The translations under genes were made by a program, and so were the position numbers. The notes beneath the pieces are model-generated. The model was not told the DNA's origin. It searched no databases and saw only the letters and a program-made list of their open reading frames with translations. Source: an uncultured Atopobium sp. (lineage in GTDB: Bacteria > Actinomycetota > Coriobacteriia > Coriobacteriales > Atopobiaceae). Taken from it: a DNA stretch of 43,648 bases. Below, one piece after another: positions 16,631 through 25,350 of this stretch (within the stretch, counting starts at the first letter, position 1; each line of letters opens with the position of its first letter). The DNA is taken from assembly GCA_938028565.1 (NCBI GenBank), contig CALIZS010000053.1, positions 1 through 43,648 on the forward strand, read 5' to 3'.

Positions 16631-17446
16631 CTAATTCCTTCCAACTTGTGGTGAATTTAACCTTCTTGCCAAAACAAGCACCACGATTCCAAGTACAACT
16701 AAAGGCAGACTGAGCAGCTGTCCCATGGTAATAAAGCTGCCAAAGAGATAGCCAAGCTGCTCATCGGGAACACGAACAAATTCCACGACAAACCTAAAAA
16801 TGCCATAAAGCATCAAAAACGTTCCAATGAACGTTCCTTGTGGACGAGGAGGGTACTTCCTAGAAAGGACGTACAAAATAGCAAACATCACAAGGCCCTC
16901 GAGAAGTGCTTCGTAGAGCTGAGAAGGATGACGGTAGACCGCTCCTCCTGTCTCAAACATTACTCCCCAAGGCAGATCTGTTGGCTTTCCCCAAAGCTCA
17001 CCGTTGATGAAGTTTGCGCAGCGTCCAAAGAAAAGACCAAGCGGTGCGCCAATAACTCCCAGGTCACAGATGGTAGGGATAGAAAGACCCGATGCCTTAC
17101 AGACAATAGAGCCACCAACAACAGCTCCTACGAGGCCTCCGTGAAAACTCATGCCACCTTGACTTAAGGCAAATGCATCAAGTGGATGAGCCACGTAATA
17201 ACCAGCGCCGTAGAAAATAACGTAGAACAGACGGGCGCCAACAATAACGCCAAACGAAATGCCAACCATCAAATTAAGCACGTCATCAAGGGTAACGTTA
17301 AGCTTCCAGCGCTGGGCAGTTCTATACATAACTACGCCAGCAAGCACAAAGCCTACGAGATATGCCAGACCATACCACCTGATAGACAGTGGTCCCAGAG
17401 AAAGTGCTACTGGGTTTAATGAATGATAAAAAGCATCAAGCCACAC
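16631..17446 (-). CDS. lgt: Prolipoprotein diacylglyceryl transferase
   Basis: Lgt transfers diacylglycerol from phosphatidylglycerol to the lipobox cysteine of prolipoproteins in the membrane. The sequence carries the Lgt signature FFGRCANFINGELWGKPTDL, the HGG block (GGMSFHGGLVGAVVGG), RHPSQLYEALLEG, and seven hydrophobic segments; length 271 is usual. The start is GTG at 17446 with AGGA 6 bases upstream. It lies 21 bases after dcd and 4 bases before the large surface-protein gene, so it may head the ECF/DUF4430 transcript or belong to the dcd transcript. Confidence 0.96.
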   Translation of the reverse strand: MWLDAFYHSLNPVALSLGPLSIRWYGLAYLVGFVLAGVVMYRTAQRWKLNVTLDDVLNLMVGISFGVIVGARLFYVIFYGAGYYVAHPLDAFALSQGGMSFHGGLVGAVVGGSIVCKASGLSIPTICDLGVIGAPLGLFFGRCANFINGELWGKPTDLPWGVMFETGGAVYRHPSQLYEALLEGLVMFAILYVLSRKYPPRPQGTFIGTFLMLYGIFRFVVEFVRVPDEQLGYLFGSFITMGQLLSLPLVVLGIVVLVLARRLNSPQVGRN

Positions 17447-17467
17447 AATACGTCCTACTTACTAAAA

Positions 17468-18025
17468 CTACTTTGAAAGAACATGCGAAGGAGTTGCTCC
17501 GCGCTGACCCTGATAATGGCTGCCAAGATCTTTGCAGCCATAAGGACGCTCAACAGGAGAGCTCATACGCTCAAAGGAAAGCTGACCAATCCTCATGCCA
17601 GGATGCAAAATGATTGGAAGGTTAGCTACGTTAGAAAGCTCCAATGTGAGCTCTCCGTCCCAACCTGGATCAACATAACCTGCAGTTGAGTGAATCATAA
17701 GGCCTAAGCGACCCAAGGTAGACTTGCCTTCAAGTTTACCAAGGATATCGTCAGGAATAGCAATGCGCTCAAGCGTAGTACCAAGCGCAAACTGACCAGG
17801 ATGAAGAACAAAAACTTCTCCCTCAGGAACATCAATTGACTCAGTAAGACCCTCTTGAGCTACAAGTGGATCAATTGAGGTGTGCGTAGAATTGCGGAAG
17901 ATTCTAAAGTTTGAGCCAAGGCATACATCAACTGATGCAGGCTGTACATTCTGCTCACACAGAGGCTCAATAACGATACGACCAGCAGCAATCTCGGCTT
18001 TAATGTCGCAATCAGAAAGAACCAC
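17468..18025 (-). CDS. dcd: dCTP deaminase, probably the dUMP-forming (bifunctional) type
   Basis: The 185-residue sequence is a trimeric dCTP deaminase/dUTPase fold. The stretch STLGRLGLMIHSTAGYVDPG, followed by DGELTLELSNVANLPI, resembles the actinobacterial and archaeal bifunctional enzymes, which convert dCTP straight to dUMP. The E. coli-type signature around VTAHRIDPGW is not seen. The start is GTG at 18025: AAAGGTGG lies 5 bases before it. The longer reading from 18052 lacks such a site and exceeds the family length. Confidence 0.93.
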   Translation of the reverse strand: MVLSDCDIKAEIAAGRIVIEPLCEQNVQPASVDVCLGSNFRIFRNSTHTSIDPLVAQEGLTESIDVPEGEVFVLHPGQFALGTTLERIAIPDDILGKLEGKSTLGRLGLMIHSTAGYVDPGWDGELTLELSNVANLPIILHPGMRIGQLSFERMSSPVERPYGCKDLGSHYQGQRGATPSHVLSK

Positions 18026-18090
18026 AACGTCCACCTTTCTTACGTCATACAAATGTATGGTCAGAAAAACTAATTACCCATTTATATAAA

Positions 18091-18128
18091 ATATCACGCC
18101 CTACACAATAATGTGAGGGGCGTGATAT
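18091..18128. terminator. Strong hairpin terminator, usable on both strands
   Basis: ATATCACGCCC and GGGCGTGATAT pair over 11 bases, with an inner CACA/TGTG stem and an ATAA loop. On the minus strand TTTTATATAAA follows; on the plus strand ATAAATTTT follows. It ends the transcript of the NifU-like gene before dcd. Confidence 0.8.
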
Positions 18129-18256
18129 ATAAATTTTGTAATTACGCAGGTCAATTATGGTTCACCACAACTTCTCTGCATAAAAAACACGTTTATGCGC
18201 ATGAAGCTCACAACCGATAAGCGCCAAACGTTCACTTTTTGACGCCGAGCGATAAC

Positions 18257-18493
18257 TTATAGCATTGCAGGCTGAACGCGCTTTACACCAGGAACGTGCT
18301 CAATCAGGATGCGCTCAATACCCTCAGACATGTCGTATGCAGACATTGGGCAGCCAGCGCAAGAACCAGTCATTTCAAGCGTAACAGTGCCGTCATCGCT
18401 TACATCAATAAGCTCAACGTCGCCGCCATCGGTCTGAAGGCTCTGACGGATAACATCAAGGGTTGCATTCAAAAGGTCACGATTAATGGCCAT
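18257..18493 (-). CDS. NifU C-terminal-like iron-sulfur scaffold protein (Nfu type)
   Basis: The 78-residue product is a stand-alone NifU C-terminal domain: LQTDGGDVELIDVSDDGTV and GSCAGCPMSAYDM, with the CxxC pair that holds an Fe-S cluster between two subunits. Such proteins carry clusters to apo-enzymes. The adjacent U32-family protein upstream needs an Fe-S cluster, as does the TudS domain at the window start, but a dedicated partnership is not shown. Eighty-nine bases separate it from the U32 gene. Confidence 0.93.
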   Translation of the reverse strand: MAINRDLLNATLDVIRQSLQTDGGDVELIDVSDDGTVTLEMTGSCAGCPMSAYDMSEGIERILIEHVPGVKRVQPAML

Positions 18494-18582
18494 GTTTGCT
18501 CCTATTCAAACTCTTCAAGCGCGGATGCGCCCATAACTTACAATATGGGTATCCTACCCAAAATTCCAAACTTATTTCTGCA

Positions 18583-21213
18583 CTATCCAATTGGCGAGAA
18601 AAGATGTCCAACTGAAGCGTCTTTCAGACGTGCAGGCAATGATGCACCCGACGCTGTTGCCGCAATCGCTGCAGCTACGCGAGAGGTAGCCTCCCTTGTC
18701 TGCTCCGTGCTCAGAAGCGTTGCGTCCACCATAAAACGCTTCACACCAGCAGAAAGCATCTCGGCCATCTCTGGCACGCCATCAAAGAGCTTGGGGCTCC
18801 AAATCTTAGAGCGACCATGTCTGTCAGTCCTTACGGGCATGTAATCGTTATCAATACCTCTAAGCATATGCTCCTCAAGGCGCAGCTTACAGGCATCGCA
18901 ATCGTGGATACACTTGCCCGTAGACATCAAAATGCAGTGCTCAGTAGTCATGGTACGAATACGGCCGCTGACCATATAACCCACAGGAATCGAAGCGTTT
19001 CTCGCCATATGACAAATCTCTTGAAGGGTTAGCTCGGAGTTGAGCCAGACGCCTTCTGCGCCCATGTCGGCAAGCGCCTGCAAAGCGTAGTCGTTGTGGA
19101 CTGGAATACACTCGCGTACCTCAGGGATGGCTCCGCGCTCAACGGCCAGCGCCAACTCGGAGATGTTGCCCACGGCAATCGGCTTACCTGCAGCAACGTA
19201 GGGATCCAAGCGACTATGGTCAATCTCGCGACATACCTCATCAAGCCATGGGGTCACCTTAGCGAAAAGATCCTCTGGCCATGAAGTCTCTGCGAGCGCA
19301 TCGGTAGTTGCATACAGACGATTTGCTCCCGCCTTGAGCGCAACACGTGCCTGCTCTGGAGTCTCAACTAGAACACAGACTTCTGCCTGCGATGCATTTG
19401 TTTTTGCAGCCGCCTCATCAAAGGCAAAAAGCTTCTCTTTGTCCTGGGCTTCTCGCTCCTTTTGATAGGCAAGACGGGAAAGCGGAGCAATCTTCTCTTC
19501 GCGGTCCTGGTATTCTTCCAAAAGCGCAGCCTCGAGCTGCTCACATGCCGCAGCGCGGACCTTGTGGACAGCACTAAAGCTCATGCCGCACGTATCGTCC
19601 ATCTGGACGTCAAAGCTTACGGCCTCAAACGGCGAGGTTCCCATGCGACCAACGTGCTCAATAAGCTCGTCAGAGGTTACCGCCTTGGTGCGTGCCTCCT
19701 CCACCACATAGCCCTCGGCAGACGCGCTTGCAACACCATCTGCGGTAGTAAGGGCCACAGTGAAGGGCTGTCCAATGCGGGCAATAATGACCACGTCAAC
19801 GGCTCGTTTGCGAGGATATTCCAGTGAAGAGATCTGCTCAGCTGCTACACGCGCAGCTTCAGAGCGAATAATACGTACCGTAGATCCGGTCTGCATAACG
19901 CGAGAAGTGCGAACCGTAACTGTCTGACCAGGCTCAACGTCCACAGGACAAAGAGCGGTCAGGAACTTGTCAGGCTCATCGAGCGGCCTAATTTCAAGCA
20001 AGTCATTCTTGCCAATAGGCGCGTGTGCAATAAGGTCAACATCTGCCTGCTTGTAGCGGCGCAGCTTAACACGGCCACCATTCAGACCACTCTTGCGCTC
20101 AAGAGCATCCTCAAGTGGGCGTCCGCCGGTGACCTCTCCAACAATCTCACCGCGGTTGTTAGAGCGCTCGTAGCTCATCATCTCGTTGCCAGCGGTGCCA
20201 TGCAGGTAAGCGTTGGTCAGGCCACGGTTAAACGAGCGTTTAAGCAAGCGGTGGCGGCGTGCCACATCAGCCTGGTTGTCCATGCCCTTCTCGGCAGCAT
20301 CAATTGCCTGACGATACGAAGACACTACTGAGTACACGTACTCAGGTGCCTTCATGCGGCCCTCAATCTTAAGCGAGCCTACGCCTGCCTCAATCATGTC
20401 GGGCACATCATCAATGGTGCAGTAATCCTTAGGACAGAGTAGCCTGTCAATGCCGCCCATCGACACAACTTCATGTTTAGAGTTAAGCAGCTCATAAGGT
20501 AAACGGCACGGCTGCGCACAAGCTCCGCGGTTAGCAGAGCGATCTCCTCGCATAGACGACATGTGACAGATGCCCGAGTAGCAGAAACAGAGGGCACCAT
20601 GACCAAAACATTCCAGCTCAACGCCAAGCTTGGAAATGGTAGAAATTTCTTCTTTCGTAAGCTCTCTGGACAGCGTAACGCGGCCCACGCCAAGCTTTTT
20701 ACAAGCAGCAACACCGCGCGTATCGTGGATGTTTGCCTGCGTTGATACGTGGCATTCAATCTCTGGCCAGGTCTTTCTCACCTGAGCCATAAGACCCCAG
20801 TCCTGAATGATAAAAGCATCAGCACCAAGAACCCATGCGCGGCGAATCAGGCGCAAAACGCGCTGCATCTCGTCCCACTTAACAACAACGTTAACGGTGA
20901 CGTACACGCGAGCGCCAGCTAGATGAGCCTGTCTGCACGCACGTGCAAACGACTCGTCATCAAAGTTGTCCGCACCACGACGAGCATTGAAGCTGTTGCC
21001 TAAGCCGCAGTAAATAGCGTCAGCACCACCAGCAAGAGCTGCGGTAAATGGTGCTGGACCTCCCGCTGGGGCGAGAAGTTCCATCTGTGTGGCGCGAGGG
21101 AGCGGCGAAGACGAAAGCTCCTTATCAGAAGCCTCCTCAGTCCACTCTGGCTCGTTCATGCGATTTAGCTCGTGAGCAGTGGATTCACGCTCACGACGAT
21201 TACGTTCGTTCAT
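18583..21213 (-). CDS. U32 peptidase-family protein with DUF3656-like region (probable RNA hydroxylase)
   Basis: The 876-residue chain begins with a polar extension. The U32 TIM-barrel region follows (ELLAPAGGPAPFTAALAGGA, then DAIYCGLGNSFNARRGADNF). The Cys-rich signature comes next: GHGALCFCYSGICHMSSMRG, then NRGACAQPCRLPYEL. A DUF3656-like middle follows, and a second U32-like half with more cysteines (STGKCIHDCDACKLRLEEHM). Characterised relatives RlhA and TrhP hydroxylate 23S rRNA or tRNA wobble uridines using prephenate-derived chemistry, so RNA hydroxylation is more likely than proteolysis. The substrate is not readable from sequence. The start at 21213 is preceded by TTAGG. Confidence 0.85.
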   Translation of the reverse strand: MNERNRRERESTAHELNRMNEPEWTEEASDKELSSSPLPRATQMELLAPAGGPAPFTAALAGGADAIYCGLGNSFNARRGADNFDDESFARACRQAHLAGARVYVTVNVVVKWDEMQRVLRLIRRAWVLGADAFIIQDWGLMAQVRKTWPEIECHVSTQANIHDTRGVAACKKLGVGRVTLSRELTKEEISTISKLGVELECFGHGALCFCYSGICHMSSMRGDRSANRGACAQPCRLPYELLNSKHEVVSMGGIDRLLCPKDYCTIDDVPDMIEAGVGSLKIEGRMKAPEYVYSVVSSYRQAIDAAEKGMDNQADVARRHRLLKRSFNRGLTNAYLHGTAGNEMMSYERSNNRGEIVGEVTGGRPLEDALERKSGLNGGRVKLRRYKQADVDLIAHAPIGKNDLLEIRPLDEPDKFLTALCPVDVEPGQTVTVRTSRVMQTGSTVRIIRSEAARVAAEQISSLEYPRKRAVDVVIIARIGQPFTVALTTADGVASASAEGYVVEEARTKAVTSDELIEHVGRMGTSPFEAVSFDVQMDDTCGMSFSAVHKVRAAACEQLEAALLEEYQDREEKIAPLSRLAYQKEREAQDKEKLFAFDEAAAKTNASQAEVCVLVETPEQARVALKAGANRLYATTDALAETSWPEDLFAKVTPWLDEVCREIDHSRLDPYVAAGKPIAVGNISELALAVERGAIPEVRECIPVHNDYALQALADMGAEGVWLNSELTLQEICHMARNASIPVGYMVSGRIRTMTTEHCILMSTGKCIHDCDACKLRLEEHMLRGIDNDYMPVRTDRHGRSKIWSPKLFDGVPEMAEMLSAGVKRFMVDATLLSTEQTREATSRVAAAIAATASGASLPARLKDASVGHLFSPIG

Positions 21214-21239
21214 ACTACCTAACTTACCTTCAGCGCATT

Positions 21240-21845
21240 CTACTTCTTAAGTGCAGAAAGCGCTGGATGGATCTTATCTTTGTCGGAAAGAATAACCTTT
21301 GCAGGATCTAAGGTCTTCTCGCCAAGAAATGCTGGCCACTCAATGCTAAGCTCTGGATCGTTCCACATAATGCCACCCTCATCACCTGGATGATAGATGT
21401 CATCACACTTGTAGCAGAACTCAGCGGTATCAGAGAGCACCAAAAAGCCGTGAGCAAAGCCGCGAGGAACAAAGAACTGTCTGCGGTTCTCGGCAGAAAG
21501 GACAACGCCTTCCCACTGGCCCCAGGTTGGACTTCCCTCTCGAAGATCAACAGCAACGTCAAAGACAGTGCCAGAGATTACGCGCACAAGCTTTGCCTGG
21601 GGATGCTCAATCTGGAAGTGAAGGCCACGGAGCACACCTTGAACGGATGAGGACTGATTGTCCTGAACAAACGAGGTATCAATACCGCCGGCAACAAAGT
21701 TTTCTTCACGATAAGTCTCCATAAAGCCACCGCGAGCGTCTCCGTATAGCTTTACGTCCACAACCTTTACACCTTCAATCGAGGTGTCATAAAACGTAAA
21801 ATTGCCCGATTGAATAGGGTTTTTAAGCTCTTTTGGAAACTCCAT
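21240..21845 (-). CDS. rmlC: dTDP-4-dehydrorhamnose 3,5-epimerase
   Basis: RmlC is a cupin that epimerises C3 and C5 of dTDP-4-keto-6-deoxyglucose. The signatures are DARGGFMETYREE, FVQDNQSSS and GVLRGLHFQ (with the catalytic His), then KLVRVISGTVFDVAVDLR and FVPRGFAHGFLVL. ATG 21845 is preferred: AAAGG is 8 bases upstream, whereas the ATG at 21854 lies only 3 bases from it. The other three genes of the pathway are about 15 kb away (34737-37609), so this locus is split. Confidence 0.93.
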   Translation of the reverse strand: MEFPKELKNPIQSGNFTFYDTSIEGVKVVDVKLYGDARGGFMETYREENFVAGGIDTSFVQDNQSSSVQGVLRGLHFQIEHPQAKLVRVISGTVFDVAVDLREGSPTWGQWEGVVLSAENRRQFFVPRGFAHGFLVLSDTAEFCYKCDDIYHPGDEGGIMWNDPELSIEWPAFLGEKTLDPAKVILSDKDKIHPALSALKK

Positions 21846-21961
21846 ACCATGCACCTTTCAATTTCTTTAGATAATCTACTATATACGAGTCAAGATTAAT
21901 AAGGCTTTTGAGCTATGATATTCATGCAGTTAACGTGTAATTTGCAATTCAAAGGATGCTC

Positions 21962-22642
21962 GTGAGAATTCTTGCAGTCGTTCCCGCTTACAACGAAGAA
22001 GCCTGCATTGCTTCAACTATTACAGAGTTGTGCCAGGTAACCCCTCAGATTGATTACGTCATAATCAACGACGGCTCCACTGACCGCACTTTGGATATCT
22101 GTAAAGAACGTGGATTTAACTACCTTAATTTGCCTGTTAACGGAGGACTTTCAGCAGGCTTTAAGGCTGGTATGCGCTACGCCAAAGAACATGGTTATGA
22201 CGCTGTGGTGCAGTTTGACTCCGATGGTCAGCACAGGCCTGAGTATATTGCTCCTATGGCTCAAGCAATGGTAAACGAGGGAGCAAATATCGTTATTGCT
22301 TCTCGCTTTGTCACCAAGGCTCGCGGAAACTCTCCTCGAGAGATTGGCTCCAAGCTGATTTCTTGGCTTATCAAGACAAGCACTGGTCAAACCATTACTG
22401 ACCCTACCTCAGGTATGCGTATGTACGATCGTGGTCTTATTGAAACGTATGCGCGCTCCTTTGACTTCTCCCCCGAGCCAGACACTATCTCGCTACTGAT
22501 GCGTCGAGGAGCTAAGGTTGTCGAGATCGAAACTGAGATGCGTGAGCGCCAAGGAGGCGAGTCCTATCTGAGCTTCTATAACTCAATTATGTATATGGCT
22601 CGCACGTGTCTCTCGCTTTTGCTCTTCCAGTGGTTTAGATAA
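21962..22642 (+). CDS. Family 2 glycosyltransferase (polyprenyl-phosphate sugar transferase type)
   Basis: The GT-A fold motifs are clear: VVPAYNEEACIASTI, YVIINDGSTDRTLDI, GGLSAGFKAGMRYA, QFDSDGQHRPEYI (the DxD motif), and SKLISWLIK followed by DPTSGMRMYDR. The type resembles dolichyl-phosphate-mannose synthase-like enzymes acting on lipid carriers. The start is GTG at 21962 with AAAGG 6 bases upstream; the ATG at 21956 directly abuts that site. The DUF2304 gene follows after 9 bases, the usual partner of this subfamily, and the pair is transcribed away from rmlC. Confidence 0.92.
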   Translation: MRILAVVPAYNEEACIASTITELCQVTPQIDYVIINDGSTDRTLDICKERGFNYLNLPVNGGLSAGFKAGMRYAKEHGYDAVVQFDSDGQHRPEYIAPMAQAMVNEGANIVIASRFVTKARGNSPREIGSKLISWLIKTSTGQTITDPTSGMRMYDRGLIETYARSFDFSPEPDTISLLMRRGAKVVEIETEMRERQGGESYLSFYNSIMYMARTCLSLLLFQWFR

Positions 22643-22651
22643 GGTGGCACC

Positions 22652-23038
22652 ATGACTTTAGTTCTCAGAATTTTGCTGCTTATTGGTGCTCTTTTTGCCA
22701 TGGGCATTGTCATCAATAGCGTCCGTAAATCAAAGATTCGCATCTCCGACTCTGTATATTGGGTTGTTTCCGCAGGAATCCTTGTTTTGTTTGCGCTTAT
22801 CCCCCAGCTTGCGTATTTCTTCTCGGGTCTGTTTGGCTTTATGAGCCCTGCAAACTTTGTCTTGCTACTTGTTATTGTGCTGATGCTTATCAGGATTTTC
22901 CATCAGTCCTGTGCAATTTCTAAGCTCACCTATAAGGTTGAGCAGCTTTCAGCTGAGCTTGCCCTACGCGACAAAGATGCACGTGACGAGAAAAACTTTG
23001 ATTTTATAACTGATCTTAACCAGCGCACTCGCGTGTAA
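22652..23038 (+). CDS. DUF2304 small membrane protein, partner of the preceding glycosyltransferase
   Basis: The 128-residue protein has three hydrophobic segments (LVLRILLLIGALFAMGIVIN; SVYWVVSAGILVLFALIPQ; ANFVLLLVIVLMLIRIFHQ). It ends in a coiled-coil-like tail (KLTYKVEQLSAELALRDKDA). DUF2304 proteins are regularly encoded next to polyprenyl-linked GT2 enzymes and are thought to act with them at the membrane. The adjacency here fits that; no catalytic residues are visible. Confidence 0.85.
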   Translation: MTLVLRILLLIGALFAMGIVINSVRKSKIRISDSVYWVVSAGILVLFALIPQLAYFFSGLFGFMSPANFVLLLVIVLMLIRIFHQSCAISKLTYKVEQLSAELALRDKDARDEKNFDFITDLNQRTRV

Positions 23039-23087
23039 ACGACGCGTCGGTCCTCTGGCAGCATGCTTATCTACCTGCGCTTTATTT

Positions 23088-23116
23088 AAAAAGTCCGCTT
23101 ATGCAGCGGACTTTTT
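23088..23116. terminator. Bidirectional terminator shared by convergent genes
   Basis: AAAAAGTCCGCT and AGCGGACTTTTT are perfect 12-base inverted arms around a TATGC loop. They serve the DUF2304 transcript (plus) and the flippase transcript (minus). The flippase stop codon lies in the loop and its last codons form one arm of the stem. Confidence 0.9.
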
Positions 23117-24349
23117 CTTTTGGTCTTTAAATCCCAAAAAGCAGAAGATTCCAAATACCAGAGCAAGAATTGCAAGCGAGACATCATAGAGTACACATGC
23201 TCCCATAATGCCAAAGTTGCCTACAAACCATCCTCCTGTAAGTGCAGCAAAACCTGCGCCCGCGGCATAGCTCACAAATACCGCTACCTGCTTACGCATA
23301 GTTACTACGGCATAGTACAAAATAACCGTGAGGGCATTGAGCAAACCGCCAAAGAGCAGCATCAAAAGCTCTAACTTATAAGGTTCAAAATCAAGTCCGT
23401 ACAAAAGTCCAAGAACCGGAGCTCCAAGTGGAGAAGCCAGCGCCATAGAAAGTGCTGTTGCCAGGGCAACTACCGCAAAGCCTTTAAGAATCAATCCAAC
23501 AAACTGCTTATCTTGCTGGTTATTCCAATACTCAGCCATCTGCGTTAGTAGCGGCTTAAAGACAAAGTTACTTAAAAGATTGATAACCATAGCGGGCATA
23601 GCAAGAGCGGTAAAGAACGTAAGAAGTGCTTGATCGCTCAGACCTCCCAACGCATAACGAGGTGCACCAACAACGTACGTCAGTAAAAATGAACCAGCAA
23701 ACAACGGGGCGGTAGTAACCAGCAGTTTTGCAATTTGCTTACCGTCAAAGGTAGGCTTAAGCGTTGCCATCTGCTTAGTAGGAGGAACAACAAGCGCAAC
23801 CATAACCACTAACGAAGCAACAAATGACACAGCTGCGCCAATAAGCAAATTCTTTGTAAGAAGCACACCTACCGCAAAACCAACAACCGTTGCAAGCACA
23901 CGGTAAAAGAACGCTCTTCCCGCAATATCTAAGCGACCATGCTGTTGGAACATGCCATGGAAAACATCTTCTACAACGTCAAATAAACGCAGCGATGCAA
24001 TAAGGGCATACAGCAACCCCTCATAGCTCAATCCTTGAGATTGCAGGGTAAAGATAATGATTCCCGCAATCATCAAAGCGGTTGTGATGATTCGTGCGGC
24101 AAGATACACACCAAACGAGAATACTTCTTCTGTATCGGTAACCTGATACGTTCTGATTTCAAAATGACCAATGACCATAAGCTGCTGAGCAACAGCGTAT
24201 GCAAGCGAGAAAACACCACCGGCAGCAGCTCCCATGGTACGTGTGACTACCATCAACATAAGTACCGTTGAGGCAGCGTTCATCAAAGAACCTAGCGTAT
24301 TCCAAAAGTAGTTTTTCTTAAGCTGTTCCGCAGAAGTATCAATAGTCAT
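23099..24349 (-). CDS. Polysaccharide flippase (Wzx/MVF-like)
   Basis: The 416-residue protein has about twelve hydrophobic segments and the N-terminal pattern of polysaccharide transporters (LKKNYFWNTLGSLMNAASTV, then VTRTMGAAAGGVFSLAYAVA). It would move a lipid-linked repeat unit across the membrane. It follows LicD1 after 2 bases on the same strand. The 3' end is built into the shared terminator at 23088-23116, so translation of the final codons runs through the stem. Confidence 0.87.
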   Translation of the reverse strand: MTIDTSAEQLKKNYFWNTLGSLMNAASTVLMLMVVTRTMGAAAGGVFSLAYAVAQQLMVIGHFEIRTYQVTDTEEVFSFGVYLAARIITTALMIAGIIIFTLQSQGLSYEGLLYALIASLRLFDVVEDVFHGMFQQHGRLDIAGRAFFYRVLATVVGFAVGVLLTKNLLIGAAVSFVASLVVMVALVVPPTKQMATLKPTFDGKQIAKLLVTTAPLFAGSFLLTYVVGAPRYALGGLSDQALLTFFTALAMPAMVINLLSNFVFKPLLTQMAEYWNNQQDKQFVGLILKGFAVVALATALSMALASPLGAPVLGLLYGLDFEPYKLELLMLLFGGLLNALTVILYYAVVTMRKQVAVFVSYAAGAGFAALTGGWFVGNFGIMGACVLYDVSLAILALVFGIFCFLGFKDQKKKSAA

Positions 24350-24351
24350 AG

Positions 24352-25275
24352 TTAGCTTTTCTGGCCAAAGTCTTCAAATGCCTGGCGGCTTCCTTTGGTA
24401 ACATCGATGTCTTTCCACTTGCCAAAATCTAACGCGCCAGGATGATGATTCTTACGATCCTTCTCTGGAGGAAGCTGCATGTAATTACCATATCCTCTGG
24501 TTAAGAGCTTGTCGTATTCCTTAGGAAGCGTAGTAGTAATGTCCTCAAAAGGAACGCGCACCATAGGAAAAACATCCTCTTTGTCCATTGACCAATTCTC
24601 TGGATCAGGTTCAACAAAACTGGCGTAATGAGTGGTATTCTCGCCCTCCGCAGCGCGAGCAGCCTTATCCCACTTGCGCTGGATATATGCAGATGAAACC
24701 TTAAAGAGCTTCAAACCGTGATGAATGATAAAGCATCCTGCAAGGGCAACTTTTTTCTTCCAGCCGGTTAAAGGAACGCGAGGAGTTGGGGTAACCAGCA
24801 AAAAATTTAGTCGCCCCCAGAACCATGTTTGACGTTTAATCTTGGCAAGCTTTTTAGGGTCTGCAGGAATCTTATCAAAGGGAAAAATGCCAATAGAAAT
24901 AGCATACGTAAAGGGGCAGGTCATAAACTCATCAGGAACACACACTGTTCCTTTTAAAGAGAGGTTTGTATTAACTGCTGGGAAGAAATTGTCTTTTCTG
25001 CCATTTTGAATGCAAAAATCCGGACGAAGAAGCGCGGGTGCCTTCTCCAAAAAGACCTCATAGTCCTCGCGGAACATCGAGATATCTACATCATCATCCC
25101 AAGGAATAAAGCCCTTATGCCTTACGGCTCCAATAGCGGTTCCACCATATGCTTGATACGAAATACCAAGCTCTGTACAGACGCGATCAAGCTCATCCAT
25201 CAAAAGTGTTGAAAGAATCTGAATTCTTCTTAGCTCGTCGGGGTTCTCGTATGTCTTAAATCCGTCAGACTTCAC
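24352..25275 (-). CDS. LicD family phosphotransferase (first copy)
   Basis: LicD enzymes transfer phosphocholine or a similar group from a CDP-linked donor to a sugar. The core motif YGGTAIGAVRHKGFIPWDDD is followed by VDISM; the DDxD acidic set binds metal. NYMQLPPEKDRKNHHPG near the C-terminus is shared with the second copy at 33892. A GTG at 25275 with GGGAG 5 bases upstream is the likely start; an ATG at 25287 with no good site is the alternative. The flippase gene follows after 2 bases. Confidence 0.9.
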   Translation of the reverse strand: MKSDGFKTYENPDELRRIQILSTLLMDELDRVCTELGISYQAYGGTAIGAVRHKGFIPWDDDVDISMFREDYEVFLEKAPALLRPDFCIQNGRKDNFFPAVNTNLSLKGTVCVPDEFMTCPFTYAISIGIFPFDKIPADPKKLAKIKRQTWFWGRLNFLLVTPTPRVPLTGWKKKVALAGCFIIHHGLKLFKVSSAYIQRKWDKAARAAEGENTTHYASFVEPDPENWSMDKEDVFPMVRVPFEDITTTLPKEYDKLLTRGYGNYMQLPPEKDRKNHHPGALDFGKWKDIDVTKGSRQAFEDFGQKS

Positions 25276-25350
25276 TGGGGCTCCCATTCGCCATCGTCCG
25301 ATAACATTCTTATAATACTAGACATCGGAGCTAATCGATTGGATGTAGCA

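Noticed and set aside
12823..17446. Cobalamin riboswitch before the DUF4430/ECF genes
   Set aside because: The genes follow lgt with 4 bases of space and I see no B12-box-like sequence there or upstream of dcd.
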